Source: Alphaproteobacteria bacterium (lineage in GTDB: Bacteria > Pseudomonadota > Alphaproteobacteria > JAAXGF01). Taken from it: 12,003 nt of DNA. Shown in pieces: positions 1-7,499 of the stretch. The stretch spans positions 1-12,003 of the forward strand of contig JAAXGF010000312.1 in the NCBI GenBank assembly GCA_012267605.1. Reading direction: 5' to 3'. Position 1 is the first letter of the stretch, and every line of letters begins with the position of its first letter. A program made the position numbers and the translations under genes. A model generated the notes under the pieces. The model saw only the letters and a list, made by a program, of their open reading frames with translations, ran no database searches and was not told the DNA's origin.

Positions 1-2
1 GC

Positions 3-221
3 GAACACTATGTCCTACCCGATGTATGCTATGTCGATATTGTAAAACCCCAGAGATCCGATTATTTAAGTCGTCACATGTTGGCCCGATTCTATCCGGA
101 TGGAACCGCCATCCTGGCGAAATTTGTAATTATGGAGCGCCGAAGACGCGGCGTTCCGGTAGCCGTTTTGCGCGTTGGTATCGACCCCATTCATGGTGAA
201 ATTAATTATGCGCTACCCTGA
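3..221 (+). CDS. 3' end of a pseudopilin-like gene, possibly gspH (partial)
   Basis: The reading frame is open from the window edge to a TGA at 219-221, giving about 72 C-terminal residues, so the start lies outside. The tail contains an RFYPDG motif followed by hydrophobic beta-strand-like segments and an ending of the form VGIDPIHGEINY. In GspH/FimT-type minor pseudopilins the C-terminal domain commonly has an F-x-PDG turn followed by a final strand with a D-x-x-x-G motif, so a T2SS minor pseudopilin is the best reading. Its position just upstream of gspG, overlapping it by 14 bases, supports membership of the same operon. The identification rests on a short tail and on context; another pilin-like protein is possible. 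Confidence 0.5.
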   Translation, partial: EHYVLPDVCYVDIVKPQRSDYLSRHMLARFYPDGTAILAKFVIMERRRRGVPVAVLRVGIDPIHGEINYALP

Positions 222-687
222 ATCTCTTCCAGTATCGAGCGGCGGAATTGCAACCAACCATCAGCGGCCTCGGGGCTTAAGTGGCGGGTTTACACTGATT
301 GAATTGGTTATTGTCATGGCCATTATCGCCTTGCTGGCGGCGCTGGTCGGGCCACGGCTTTTTGGCCAATTGTCCGATTCCAGAGTCAAGACAACGCGTG
401 CCCAAGTCGAGTTATTAGCCACGGCACTCGATTCATTTCGTCTCGACATTGGTCGATACCCGACCCAAACGGAAGGTCTCGAGGCACTTGTTACAAAGCC
501 TGAAGGACTCGAAACATGGTCGGGGCCGTATTTGCGCAAACGACAGTTACCGAAAGATGCCTGGCAACGGGATTTCGTTTACGCCGTACCCGCCAGCCTC
601 GGTGGTATCGAATACGACCTCTATTCTTTTGGCGCGGACGGACAGTTGGGCGGCGAGGGCGAGGACGCTGACGTAGGCAACTGGTAG
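208..687 (+). CDS. gspG: T2SS major pseudopilin GspG
   Basis: This is the major pseudopilin that polymerises into the periplasmic pseudopilus of the type II secretion system. With the ATG at 208 the product is 159 residues. It has the prepilin peptidase site G27-F28 followed by TLIEL, with the expected Glu at mature position 5 (E32), then a hydrophobic helix (about 33-50). The globular domain ends in the GspG-specific calcium-loop signature GADGQLGGEG...ADVGNW (142-159). The start at 208 has a GGTGA ribosome site at 194-198; in-frame ATG 193 and TTG 175 are weaker alternatives. The leader is about 27 residues, longer than the short leader usual for GspG. The start overlaps the end of the upstream pseudopilin-like frame by 14 bases. 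This is the only T2SS gene in the window that looks complete at both ends. Confidence 0.95.
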   Translation: MRYPESLPVSSGGIATNHQRPRGLSGGFTLIELVIVMAIIALLAALVGPRLFGQLSDSRVKTTRAQVELLATALDSFRLDIGRYPTQTEGLEALVTKPEGLETWSGPYLRKRQLPKDAWQRDFVYAVPASLGGIEYDLYSFGADGQLGGEGEDADVGNW

Positions 688-900
688 AGTTGGGCGTGAA
701 CGGCCGTGCAACAGAACCTTGAAGGCTAATGTATAGCGCCGGCCGAGCCGACTGAATCGCCCACTCCGAGATATGCGATGACCGGACTTACGTTAATCGG
801 CCAAACGACGAGAAGTTATTCTTTTAGAAATTTGTCGAATGGGAGGTTTGGGAACAACCCGTGCAACGGGGAAACAATTGGATGACATTGGCGAATGTAA
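688..900 (+). other. gspG-gspE intergenic region, no gene supported
   Basis: These 213 bases separate two genes that normally sit within a tight T2SS operon. A short open frame at 778-885 (35 codons) has no recognisable product. There is an AT-rich patch around 814-835 and a 4-bp GC stem at 858-870, but neither makes a convincing promoter or terminator. Lost intervening genes (for example gspF) could explain the gap, but no remnant was recognised. Confidence 0.4.
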
Positions 901-2520
901 ATGCTGGCAATTGGGAAGAGCGCGCGCAAAACTAATCGTGCGGCATCGAAGAAGGATCACTCGGAAGAATCAGGCGACGAATTGGCGGCGATTCTGCGAC
1001 GCTCCAACTACGTGAGCGAAGATCTCCTGGATCGAGCCGTTGAGTTACAGCACCAGACGGGCCGGGGTATCGGCCAAACCTTACTCGACATGGGTGTACT
1101 CTCTGACGAGCAGCTCTACGCTGCCTATGGTGAACTCACGGGACTGCCGCTTTGGGATTCGCGCGGTGAAGTCTCCGACCCCGACCCGTTCTCAACCGAA
1201 TTCCTGATATTCAATCGCGTTCTTCCAATCACAAACGGGTCCCAGCGTTCCTTCGTAATCGCCGATCCCGAAGACGATGGACTGATAGACATGATCAAGC
1301 GGTTGGCGCCGGGGGCGGGAATCGCCATTCACCCTGAGGATGACCTTGTCTATCGGTTGGAAAATCATTTCGATATTAAACGTGAAGGGGATGACCAAGA
1401 AGCTGATGACCTGTCGGACGTTGAGCATCTAAAGGATCTAGCCCTTGAAGCTCCAGTAATTCGCAAAGTAAACGAACTGATCACCAACGGCATCAAGATG
1501 GGTGCTTCCGATATCCATCTTGAGCCCTTTCGAAATCGGGTTGAGCTGCGCTATCGGGTCGACGGGGTTCTGCACAATCGCGCAGCGCCGACCCCAGATG
1601 AATATGCCGCCGTAGTGTCGCGACTTAAAATTCTATCCTCGCTTGACATCGCAGAACGGCGTTTGCCGCAGGACGGGCGCTTCAAAATCAAGACCTCCGG
1701 CAAAGACGTCGACATCCGCGTAAGCACCATTCCCATGTCCTCGGGCGAAGACGTTGCTCTGCGCATATTGGACCAAAAGAAACAAGTCTTATCGTTGGAT
1801 TCCTTGGGGCTAACGTCTCAGTTCGCCCGCGATCTGCGCGAGGTGATGCGGCGTAGTCACGGCTTAATTCTGGTTACCGGCCCAACCGGATCGGGTAAGA
1901 CCACCACATTGTATTCGGGACTCACCGAACTTATTGATGGTGCTAAGAAAATTATCACCGTTGAGGATCCAGTCGAGTATGAAATTCCTGGTATCAATCA
2001 AATCCAGGTCAACTCCGAAATCAAACTGACATTCGCGAGCGCGCTGAGATCAATTCTGCGCCATGACCCAGCCGCCATTCTCGTCGGCGAAATCAGAGAT
2101 CATGAAACGGCAGAAATCGCGATTGAATCGGCGCTGACCGGACACCTTGTATTGTCCACAATTCACACCAACAGTGCCGTCGGTGCCATCGGCCGGCTGT
2201 TGAACATGGGACTACCGGATTATCTCACCGCCAGTAGTTTGCTGGCCGTAACAGGTCAGCGACTGGTACGCAAACTATGTGGCGCGTGTCAACGGCGGGT
2301 AGCCTTGGATTCGGCGCTGGCCGAGCGGTTTAACCTGGCCTCTGACTCCTCGGCGTTCGAAGCGGTGGGCTGTCCAGAATGTGGGGGTATCGGCTATCGG
2401 GGACGCATGCCGATCGGTGAAATCCTGGTCGTGGATAGTCGTATTCGGGCGGCATCGATCGGGATGGTGTCTTCGTCGTATCGACCAAGCCGCAAAGCGG
2501 AACATTGGCAGGTTCTATGA
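901..2520 (+). CDS. gspE: T2SS ATPase GspE, C-terminus truncated
   Basis: This is the cytoplasmic hexameric ATPase that powers pseudopilus assembly. In 539 residues it has an N-terminal T2SSE_N domain (about 27-90) and a catalytic core with the E-R-R-L-P-Q-D-G-R arginine segment (252-260). It also has Walker A GPTGSGKT (327-334), the ITVEDPVEY Asp box (352-360), Walker B ILVGEIRD (393-400) and the His box LSTIHTN (418-424). The zinc-binding tetracysteine motif is at C460, C463, C491 and C494. Homology stops just after GEILVVDSRIR (about 506-516). The last 20 or so residues are unlike GspE, and the usual C-terminal helical segment of roughly 40 residues is missing. From there the DNA continues in another frame as gspD. 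The start at 901 follows an in-frame TAA at 898 and lacks a strong ribosome site. The core looks catalytically competent, but the missing end makes normal function doubtful. Confidence 0.93.
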   Translation: MLAIGKSARKTNRAASKKDHSEESGDELAAILRRSNYVSEDLLDRAVELQHQTGRGIGQTLLDMGVLSDEQLYAAYGELTGLPLWDSRGEVSDPDPFSTEFLIFNRVLPITNGSQRSFVIADPEDDGLIDMIKRLAPGAGIAIHPEDDLVYRLENHFDIKREGDDQEADDLSDVEHLKDLALEAPVIRKVNELITNGIKMGASDIHLEPFRNRVELRYRVDGVLHNRAAPTPDEYAAVVSRLKILSSLDIAERRLPQDGRFKIKTSGKDVDIRVSTIPMSSGEDVALRILDQKKQVLSLDSLGLTSQFARDLREVMRRSHGLILVTGPTGSGKTTTLYSGLTELIDGAKKIITVEDPVEYEIPGINQIQVNSEIKLTFASALRSILRHDPAAILVGEIRDHETAEIAIESALTGHLVLSTIHTNSAVGAIGRLLNMGLPDYLTASSLLAVTGQRLVRKLCGACQRRVALDSALAERFNLASDSSAFEAVGCPECGGIGYRGRMPIGEILVVDSRIRAASIGMVSSSYRPSRKAEHWQVL

Positions 2521-3965
2521 TTGGCCACTCCACAGGGATGTGGAAACTGCGTTTCTTGGACGGCCAGGAAATCATTCCAGTAGCCCGCCAATTTCTCAAG
2601 TCGACTGAACAATTGCAGATTATCGACAGTACGAATACGCTCATCGCGACAGCATCCGGGTCTGAAATCCGCAGCGTTGATAACTTCATCGCCAGCGTCG
2701 ATGTTCCCTTCTTCCAAGGGAAAAGCATCATCGTATATTCGCCAAAGTTTTTGTCTGGACAGGCAGTCGTGTCCTTATTGACGAACCTTCCAAAAAAATT
2801 GGGATCGCGGCTCAGCAACGAAAAGAAACTGTTGGAAGCGGAGCTGGTTCCTGATCAGGAACGCGTCGTGATCGTCACGGGCGATCCGGAAATGCATTCA
2901 GCGGTGCTACAATTCCTAGCCGAGGTCGACCGCTTGGACAAAGAACAACGACAGGTCTTTTACTATACGTTGCGGAATCAAGACGCCCAAGAGGTTCAAA
3001 GAACGCTAAATGCGGTAACCAATAGCATGTTCGATCGCGCTCGGATTAGCATGATCGCCCATCAAGCAACGAACAGTTTGTTGGTCACCGCGACGCCAGA
3101 CGAGTATTTTGAAATTAAGAAGGTGATCGATCGACTCGACTTCACCGTACCTTCAGTTTTGATCGATGCGACTATCGTCGAAGTACAGCTTACCGATTCA
3201 CTGGCATATGGTGTCGAATGGTTCCTCGACGCCCGATTTGCGGATACGGTGGTCGACATCACCACCAACCTTAGCAACAGCGTCGTCACCGGAGGGGCGA
3301 CTGGTGAAGGGGCGACCGGTGGCAGCACTATCGGCGTGCTCAGCTTAGCCGGCAACGAATTTGCCACGCTCGATTTGTTGGCGACGGAAACCCAGCTCCG
3401 AGTGCTTTCTCGCCCGCGTGTGTTGGTTAAAAACAACGGCACGGCGACGATCAAAAGCACGGACCAAATTCGTGTCGTAAAGACGGTTATCACCTCTGAC
3501 GCACAGGAGGGCGGGAGCAGCCTTCCTCAGCGAGAGTTTATCGACAAGGAGGTTGGGATTACTCTCGACGTGACGCCGACCATCTCCGATGACGGGACGG
3601 TGGAATTGGTGCTGAAGATCGTGGATTCCCGTCAGGGACCAAACGATTTTAGCAGTGGCGAATCTCAGCCGACCTTTAATGTCCGTGAAATCAGCACAAA
3701 TCTTTACGTCGACAACGGCCAAACCATTTTAATTGGTGGTCTGATCCAGCAGCAAAAGACGAAGGATCAACGAAAGATTCCGTTGCTCGGAGACATACCG
3801 ATCATCGGGAAGGCCTTTGCCAACCAAACAGACGGCTCGGAAAAAACCGAATTGATCGTCATGGTGACACCATACGTCGTGTTTGACCGGTCTGCGGCAA
3901 AGATTGTTAGTGACGCCCTGGCGACCGATACCTCGGCACTTGCGCCACCATCGGGCGGAAAGTGA
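2517..3965 (+). CDS. gspD: T2SS secretin GspD, N-terminus truncated
   Basis: GspD forms the outer-membrane channel of the T2SS. The 482 residues from ATG 2517 hold ring-building domains N1 (about 10-62), N2 (about 68-140) and N3 (about 146-208), then the secretin barrel (about 212-455). The barrel shows VLSRPRVLVKNNGTA (296-310) and the signature QTILIGGLI...IPLLGDIPIIGKAF...TELIVMVTPYVV (402-455). A glycine-rich run lies at 259-273. The frame is open from 2439, and residues before the ATG (a D-G-V-F-V-V stretch near 2457-2475) resemble the end of an N0 domain. The signal peptide or lipobox and most of N0 are therefore absent, replaced by the end of gspE. The ATG overlaps the gspE TGA (ATGA), with GGCAGG at 2507-2512 as a possible ribosome site. 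Without a signal peptide the protein could not reach the envelope, so it is probably non-functional. TTG 2505 is an alternative start. Confidence 0.92.
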   Translation: MIGHSTGMWKLRFLDGQEIIPVARQFLKSTEQLQIIDSTNTLIATASGSEIRSVDNFIASVDVPFFQGKSIIVYSPKFLSGQAVVSLLTNLPKKLGSRLSNEKKLLEAELVPDQERVVIVTGDPEMHSAVLQFLAEVDRLDKEQRQVFYYTLRNQDAQEVQRTLNAVTNSMFDRARISMIAHQATNSLLVTATPDEYFEIKKVIDRLDFTVPSVLIDATIVEVQLTDSLAYGVEWFLDARFADTVVDITTNLSNSVVTGGATGEGATGGSTIGVLSLAGNEFATLDLLATETQLRVLSRPRVLVKNNGTATIKSTDQIRVVKTVITSDAQEGGSSLPQREFIDKEVGITLDVTPTISDDGTVELVLKIVDSRQGPNDFSSGESQPTFNVREISTNLYVDNGQTILIGGLIQQQKTKDQRKIPLLGDIPIIGKAFANQTDGSEKTELIVMVTPYVVFDRSAAKIVSDALATDTSALAPPSGGK

Positions 3966-3966
3966 A

Positions 3967-4077
3967 TTCACTACCGTGTTGGGATTTTTGCCGGCAAATG
4001 TAGTCGCCGTCGACGCCAACCGTGAAAGCCATCATTATCGTTTGACGGTTCGCGCCGACGGTGGCGTGAAGTGGTGA
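3967..4077 (+). pseudogene. start-less coding tail, possibly the end of gspK
   Basis: Between the gspD stop and the GspL-like gene, one frame reads as a plausible protein end: a segment ending HHYRLTVRADGGVKW before TGA 4075-4077. No start with a ribosome site lies in the gspD-free part; GTG 3976 would give only about 33 residues. The frame overlaps the next start as GTGA, the coupling expected inside an operon. Minor pseudopilin GspK usually precedes GspL, and its final strands have a similar R-L-x-V-x-A-x-G-G look. A gspK remnant is therefore the best guess, based mainly on position. The rest of the gene would have been lost in a second deletion abutting gspD. Confidence 0.35.
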
Positions 4078-4874
4078 GCCGGAAATCGGCGTCCATTCGC
4101 GGCGGCTATATCCTTGCGCTCGATCCCTCGCTGGTGTTTCGCCGCCGAGGTGATTTCATACCTGCGCATGCCACAGAGCTAAAGGCCACGACGGCTGAAA
4201 TGTTTCCCTTCGAAACCGATGAAACTTGCTATTCTGCAGGCCAACAAGCGAACGGGCGCATTGCCTATTACGCCGTAAAGAAGGAGGAATTAGACGCCAT
4301 GTACATGGGAACGGAAGCACCACAATCCGTTCTTGTGGCGCCGGCAAATAAGGCCGACTTGGCGTACGCCGTGGACGAACGCTTGAACCGCGGGCCAGTG
4401 GTCGACCTGGCCGCGAACGCACGCAAATTTGTCAATCCGGGGATATTGGTCACCGCTGCGTTGACGACGATTCTCATTGCCGCGATTTGGTTGGGTATTA
4501 CACTTTGGAGTGAGCGGCACGACGATCAAGCCGCTGGTCTGAAAGCCGAACTGGCCCGGATCGAACAGGAAACCGAACCCTTGATCGCGAAGCGGCAAGC
4601 CATCGGTCGCATGAATACGGCTTTGGCGGAATTGACCCGATTTAGCGAAGAAGACGGCGGACGCGCGATAAAGGTCTTAAGCGAGTTGCTATTCTCTATG
4701 CCGAGCAACACATTCATTGACGAAATCGAGTTCCAGTCGGGGGCTGTTGTCATCTCCGGATTCGGTAACGACGTCTTGGCGTGGTTGACTGATTTCGGCG
4801 TTGAACCGAACGATGTGGATGTATCCGAGCTTCCTCAACGCGACAGTTTTACGGCAACCGTCAGCTTAGAATGA
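4074..4874 (+). CDS. GspL/PilN-like T2SS inner-membrane protein, short
   Basis: The product is a 266-residue bitopic protein: a cytoplasmic part (about 1-120), one transmembrane helix (about 122-146), a charged coiled-coil-like stretch (about 148-190), and a small periplasmic alpha/beta domain of PilN type (about 195-266). The segment LVFRRRGDF...ATELKATTAEMFPF matches the part of GspL before its membrane helix that contacts the GspE platform. This protein would recruit GspE to the inner membrane. GspL proteins are commonly nearer 380-400 residues, so much of the usual N-terminal cytoplasmic domain is missing; the start may be another deletion join. GTG 4074 overlaps the preceding TGA as GTGA and has GGTGG at 4060-4064; GTG 4071 is equally possible. 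PilN-domain protein is the safe name, and GspL is inferred from context. Confidence 0.75.
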   Translation: MSRKSASIRGGYILALDPSLVFRRRGDFIPAHATELKATTAEMFPFETDETCYSAGQQANGRIAYYAVKKEELDAMYMGTEAPQSVLVAPANKADLAYAVDERLNRGPVVDLAANARKFVNPGILVTAALTTILIAAIWLGITLWSERHDDQAAGLKAELARIEQETEPLIAKRQAIGRMNTALAELTRFSEEDGGRAIKVLSELLFSMPSNTFIDEIEFQSGAVVISGFGNDVLAWLTDFGVEPNDVDVSELPQRDSFTATVSLE

Positions 4875-4957
4875 TAATGCTGGGGAAACCGCTTACCTGG
4901 GAATTGGACGCGCGCAACATCGACCATCCAACGTTTGATCAACATGTTGGTGGGTAG
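4871..4957 (+). pseudogene. 28-codon remnant ORF coupled to the GspL-like gene
   Basis: The ATG at 4871 overlaps the preceding stop as ATGA, as expected for the next operon gene (gspM in most T2SS loci), but the frame closes at TAG 4955 after 28 codons. A second frame, open from about 4878 to TGA 4992, encodes a plausible helix-rich tail (…IQRLINMLVGSQLLRV…). The two may be pieces of one gene broken by a frameshift and deletion. Neither is long enough to identify, and GspM is suggested by position only. Confidence 0.25.
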
Positions 4958-5024
4958 CCAACTATTGCGTGTCTCGTTGAACCATTGTCCATGACACCTG
5001 GGTATTCAGAACAGCCAGGATGAG

Positions 5025-6275
5025 ATGACAGTGCTTCTTTCCGGTGGGCTCGTATTCGACGGTTGCGGAAACCTGTATGAGCATCATGGTATTCTGCTCG
5101 ACGGCGAGTGTATTGCCCGCTTCGCACCACTTGGCGAGTTTGCGGGTTATACGGGCCCCCGAGTCGACACTGCGGGGGGAACGGTACTTCCAGGACTCAT
5201 CGATTGCCACGTTCATTTGGTATTCGCCGGCGAAGCAAACACGTGGCAGAGGCTGACAACCCTACAGCCCGGTGCGATCACGCTCAGAGCATTGGAACAT
5301 GCGCAGGCACTGCTCACGGGAGGGATCACGGCGGCACGCGATTGCGGCGGAAAGGATTATCTTGAGTTCGCCGTGCGTGACGCCTGCAATGCGGGACAAT
5401 TTAGTGGTCCCATAATTCGCGCCGCCGGCCGCATGATTTGTATGACGGGGGGCCACGGAAACCGTATCGGTCGCGTCGCCGATGGGGTTGAGGAGGTCAT
5501 TCGTGCCGTGCGAGATCAAATCCACGCCGGCAGCGACCTAATCAAGATCATGGCCACGGGCGGCGTGATGACCCCCGGCGTTAACCCGGAGGACGCGCAC
5601 TATTCTGCGCGGGAGATAGCTGCGGGGATCGCCGAAGGACATCGCTTCAACCGCCCTTGCGCGAGCCACGCGCAAGGAACCGAGGGTGTCTTGAATGCGG
5701 TCCGCGGTGGTGCTGATTCCATCGAGCACGGAATTTTCTTAGATAACGAATGCATAGACGAAATGTGTCAAAGGGGAACCGTACTTGTCCCGACACTTTC
5801 GGCGCTGCTCAATATATTGCGTCACCCAAACGCGGGCATTCCGGGAGAAGTGATGGAAAAGGCTGAGCGCATGGCCTCACGCCACCGAGAATCGATCAAA
5901 ACTTTTTACCAAGCAGGCGGCAAAATCGCCATGGGTACCGACGCAGGCACCCCCTTCAACCACCATGGTGAAAACGCTATGGAGCTCCACTACATGGTGG
6001 AGACTGGGATCACGCCAGCAGACACCTTGACCGCGGCGACGGGCACCGCGGCGGCGTTAATGAAATTGGACAATCGTGGACACATCCGCGACGGCATGAT
6101 CGCGGACCTACTCATCGTCGATGGAAATCCTGTTTCGAGCATTTTCGCGGCGACCGACAAGGTAAATCACCGGACAGTCATCAAGAGCGGCACTGTCGTC
6201 GCCGGCCAGCGTCCGCCCGAGAGTGGAAATATCGACATGGCGACGGAAAAAACCGTCAAAACGCCTCTTGGATAG
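5025..6275 (+). CDS. Metal-dependent amidohydrolase, imidazolonepropionase-like
   Basis: This 416-residue protein is a TIM-barrel amidohydrolase of the imidazolonepropionase/prolidase-like group (COG1228 type), which hydrolyses C-N bonds in cyclic amides or dipeptide-like substrates. Visible metal ligands are H62 and H64 in the DCHVHL motif, K174 in GSDLIKIMATGG (the likely carbamylated lysine bridging two metals), H215, H235, and D306 in GTDAGTP. The flanking small beta domain is present at both ends (LLSGGLVFDG at the start, GMIADLLIVDGNP near 357-369). There is no signal peptide, so it is cytoplasmic. ATG 5025 has AGGA at 5017-5020. The length is normal and all key residues are present, so it should be active; the substrate cannot be read from sequence. 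Its 3' end overlaps the next gene, suggesting co-transcription. It has no obvious link to secretion. Confidence 0.9.
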   Translation: MTVLLSGGLVFDGCGNLYEHHGILLDGECIARFAPLGEFAGYTGPRVDTAGGTVLPGLIDCHVHLVFAGEANTWQRLTTLQPGAITLRALEHAQALLTGGITAARDCGGKDYLEFAVRDACNAGQFSGPIIRAAGRMICMTGGHGNRIGRVADGVEEVIRAVRDQIHAGSDLIKIMATGGVMTPGVNPEDAHYSAREIAAGIAEGHRFNRPCASHAQGTEGVLNAVRGGADSIEHGIFLDNECIDEMCQRGTVLVPTLSALLNILRHPNAGIPGEVMEKAERMASRHRESIKTFYQAGGKIAMGTDAGTPFNHHGENAMELHYMVETGITPADTLTAATGTAAALMKLDNRGHIRDGMIADLLIVDGNPVSSIFAATDKVNHRTVIKSGTVVAGQRPPESGNIDMATEKTVKTPLG

Positions 6276-6888
6276 CCATCCGGATCGACGGCATGCGCCT
6301 GCAGCAAGCCGCAACCGAGAGCCGATCGGCACCGTGCTCACCGATATTCTACCAGCGCAAGGCAGCGTGCTCGAAATCGCCAGCGGCACAGGTGAACATG
6401 CCGCTTTTTTCGCCGCGCGGTTTCCTGGTCTCACCTGGTGGCCGAGTGACAGCGATCCGGAAATGCGAAACAGCATTACTGCGTGGGCAGCCGAATCTCA
6501 GATGCCCAACCTTCGCCCCCCGACAACAATTGATGTAACCGATCCGAACTGGCCACGGACATTGGCCTGTAGCGACCTTGTAGCCATCCTAAATATCAAT
6601 ATGATCCACGTCGCCCCGTGGTTGGCGTGCGAGGGCCTGTTGGCTGGAGCGGCAAGTTTACTCGGCACAGGAGGGTTGTTGTACTTCTACGGCCCTTTTC
6701 GGCGGAATGGGAGCCATACCGCACCCAGTAACGCTGCATTCGACGCGTCGCTTCGCTTGCGCAATTCAGCTTGGGGCGTGCGCGACTTAGATGACGTTGA
6801 GGCATGCGCCGAATCCAATGGGTTTACTTTGGCGAGAACCGTGGCCATGCCGGCAAACAATTTTTCCGCGGTTTTTAGCCGGCGATAA
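6223..6888 (+). CDS. DUF938 family SAM-dependent methyltransferase
   Basis: This 221-residue protein matches the DUF938 family of class I methyltransferases along its whole length. It shows the family opening RHAPAASRNREPI (23-35), the SAM-binding motif VLEIASGTGEHAAFFA (49-64) and WWPSD (72-76). It also has INMIHVAPW (125-133), GLLYFYGPFRRNG (151-163), PSNAAFDASLR (168-178), WGVRDL (184-189) and the terminal MPANN motif (209-213). The natural substrate of this family is not established. GTG 6223 overlaps the amidohydrolase by 53 bases and has no strong ribosome site. TTG 6268 is an alternative start that would retain the conserved domain and almost remove the overlap. The overlap suggests translational coupling with the amidohydrolase. 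The family call is firm; the exact start is not. Confidence 0.9.
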   Translation: MEISTWRRKKPSKRLLDSHPDRRHAPAASRNREPIGTVLTDILPAQGSVLEIASGTGEHAAFFAARFPGLTWWPSDSDPEMRNSITAWAAESQMPNLRPPTTIDVTDPNWPRTLACSDLVAILNINMIHVAPWLACEGLLAGAASLLGTGGLLYFYGPFRRNGSHTAPSNAAFDASLRLRNSAWGVRDLDDVEACAESNGFTLARTVAMPANNFSAVFSRR

Positions 6889-6934
6889 TCGATCGGACAA
6901 TTGCTGATTTCCGACCGCCGGGCCTTGCGCGGAG

Positions 6935-6940
6935 TATACT
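6935..6940 (+). promoter_or_regulatory. Candidate -10 element (TATACT) ahead of the chorismate mutase
   Basis: TATACT lies 70 bases before the ATG at 7010, in the gap after the methyltransferase. It differs from the sigma-70 consensus at one base. The expected -35 position (about 6912-6917, CGACCG) is poor, so this is a weak or activator-dependent promoter at best. Confidence 0.35.
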
Positions 6941-7009
6941 CAGACGCACCATCGTCGTACCCTGCGGAAATAGATTCCGAAACTCGATGAAATAGCGAAC
7001 GAGAACCCC

Positions 7010-7303
7010 ATGCCAGAATGCAATACCATGGACGACGTACGAAGAAACATTGATCGTCTGGACCACGCCATTGTCAGCCTGATCGCCGAACGCGCCACCT
7101 ATGTGCGAAAGGCCGCGCAGTTAAAAATGTCTCGGGAGCAAATTGTTGATCGCGCACGCATCGAGGAAGTTGTCGCGAAAGTTCGGGCGCGGGCGCAAGA
7201 AACCGACCTGGACGCGGATTTGGCCGAGCAAACGTACCGTCGGCTCATCGAACTGTTCATAAAATACGAAGAGCATGAATTTTCGCGCTTTCACGCCGCC
7301 TAG
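7010..7303 (+). CDS. Chorismate mutase, AroQ class (PchB-like size)
   Basis: This 97-residue all-helical protein would convert chorismate to prephenate on the way to phenylalanine and tyrosine. It is a single-domain monofunctional AroQ type with no prephenate dehydratase or dehydrogenase fused. Residues equivalent to the E. coli mutase active site can be placed: R11 or R12, R28, K39, D47, R50 and E52. Near the position of E. coli Gln88 there is Glu (E87/E88), a swap known in the yeast enzyme. The related isochorismate-pyruvate lyase PchB has the same fold and size and cannot be excluded, but no siderophore genes are nearby. No signal peptide is seen, so it is cytoplasmic. ATG 7010 has only a weak GAGA upstream, and ATG 7028 is an alternative. 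A TATACT box at 6935 may give it its own transcript. Confidence 0.85.
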   Translation: MPECNTMDDVRRNIDRLDHAIVSLIAERATYVRKAAQLKMSREQIVDRARIEEVVAKVRARAQETDLDADLAEQTYRRLIELFIKYEEHEFSRFHAA

Positions 7304-7499
7304 TGGATCGCATCGATGGACTTGGCGGTCAGTTTCAGACATTTTTTGATCATGCGCCGTTCGACGCGTTAGGATCTCTTGATCGTTTGGTACCGATTGA
7401 ATAGTTTCGACGTTCAGACATAGAAACGGTCGCTTAATTCGTCCTAACCGAAAAATGACCGCGGTAAAGAGACGAAACATCAGGCACATGGGGACGGCG

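Noticed and set aside
778..885. 35-codon ORF between gspG and gspE
   Set aside because: It has no ribosome site, no recognisable product, and no sign of being a gspF remnant.
2330..2818. - strand ORF across the gspE-gspD join
   Set aside because: Both + strand frames here carry recognisable T2SS homology. The antisense product shows no domain and is a shadow.
3291..3325. 15-base tandem near-repeat (GGGGCGACTGGTGAA-like, two copies)
   Set aside because: It encodes a short glycine-rich loop in the secretin. Such loops are common in this variable region and do not indicate a mobile or regulatory repeat.
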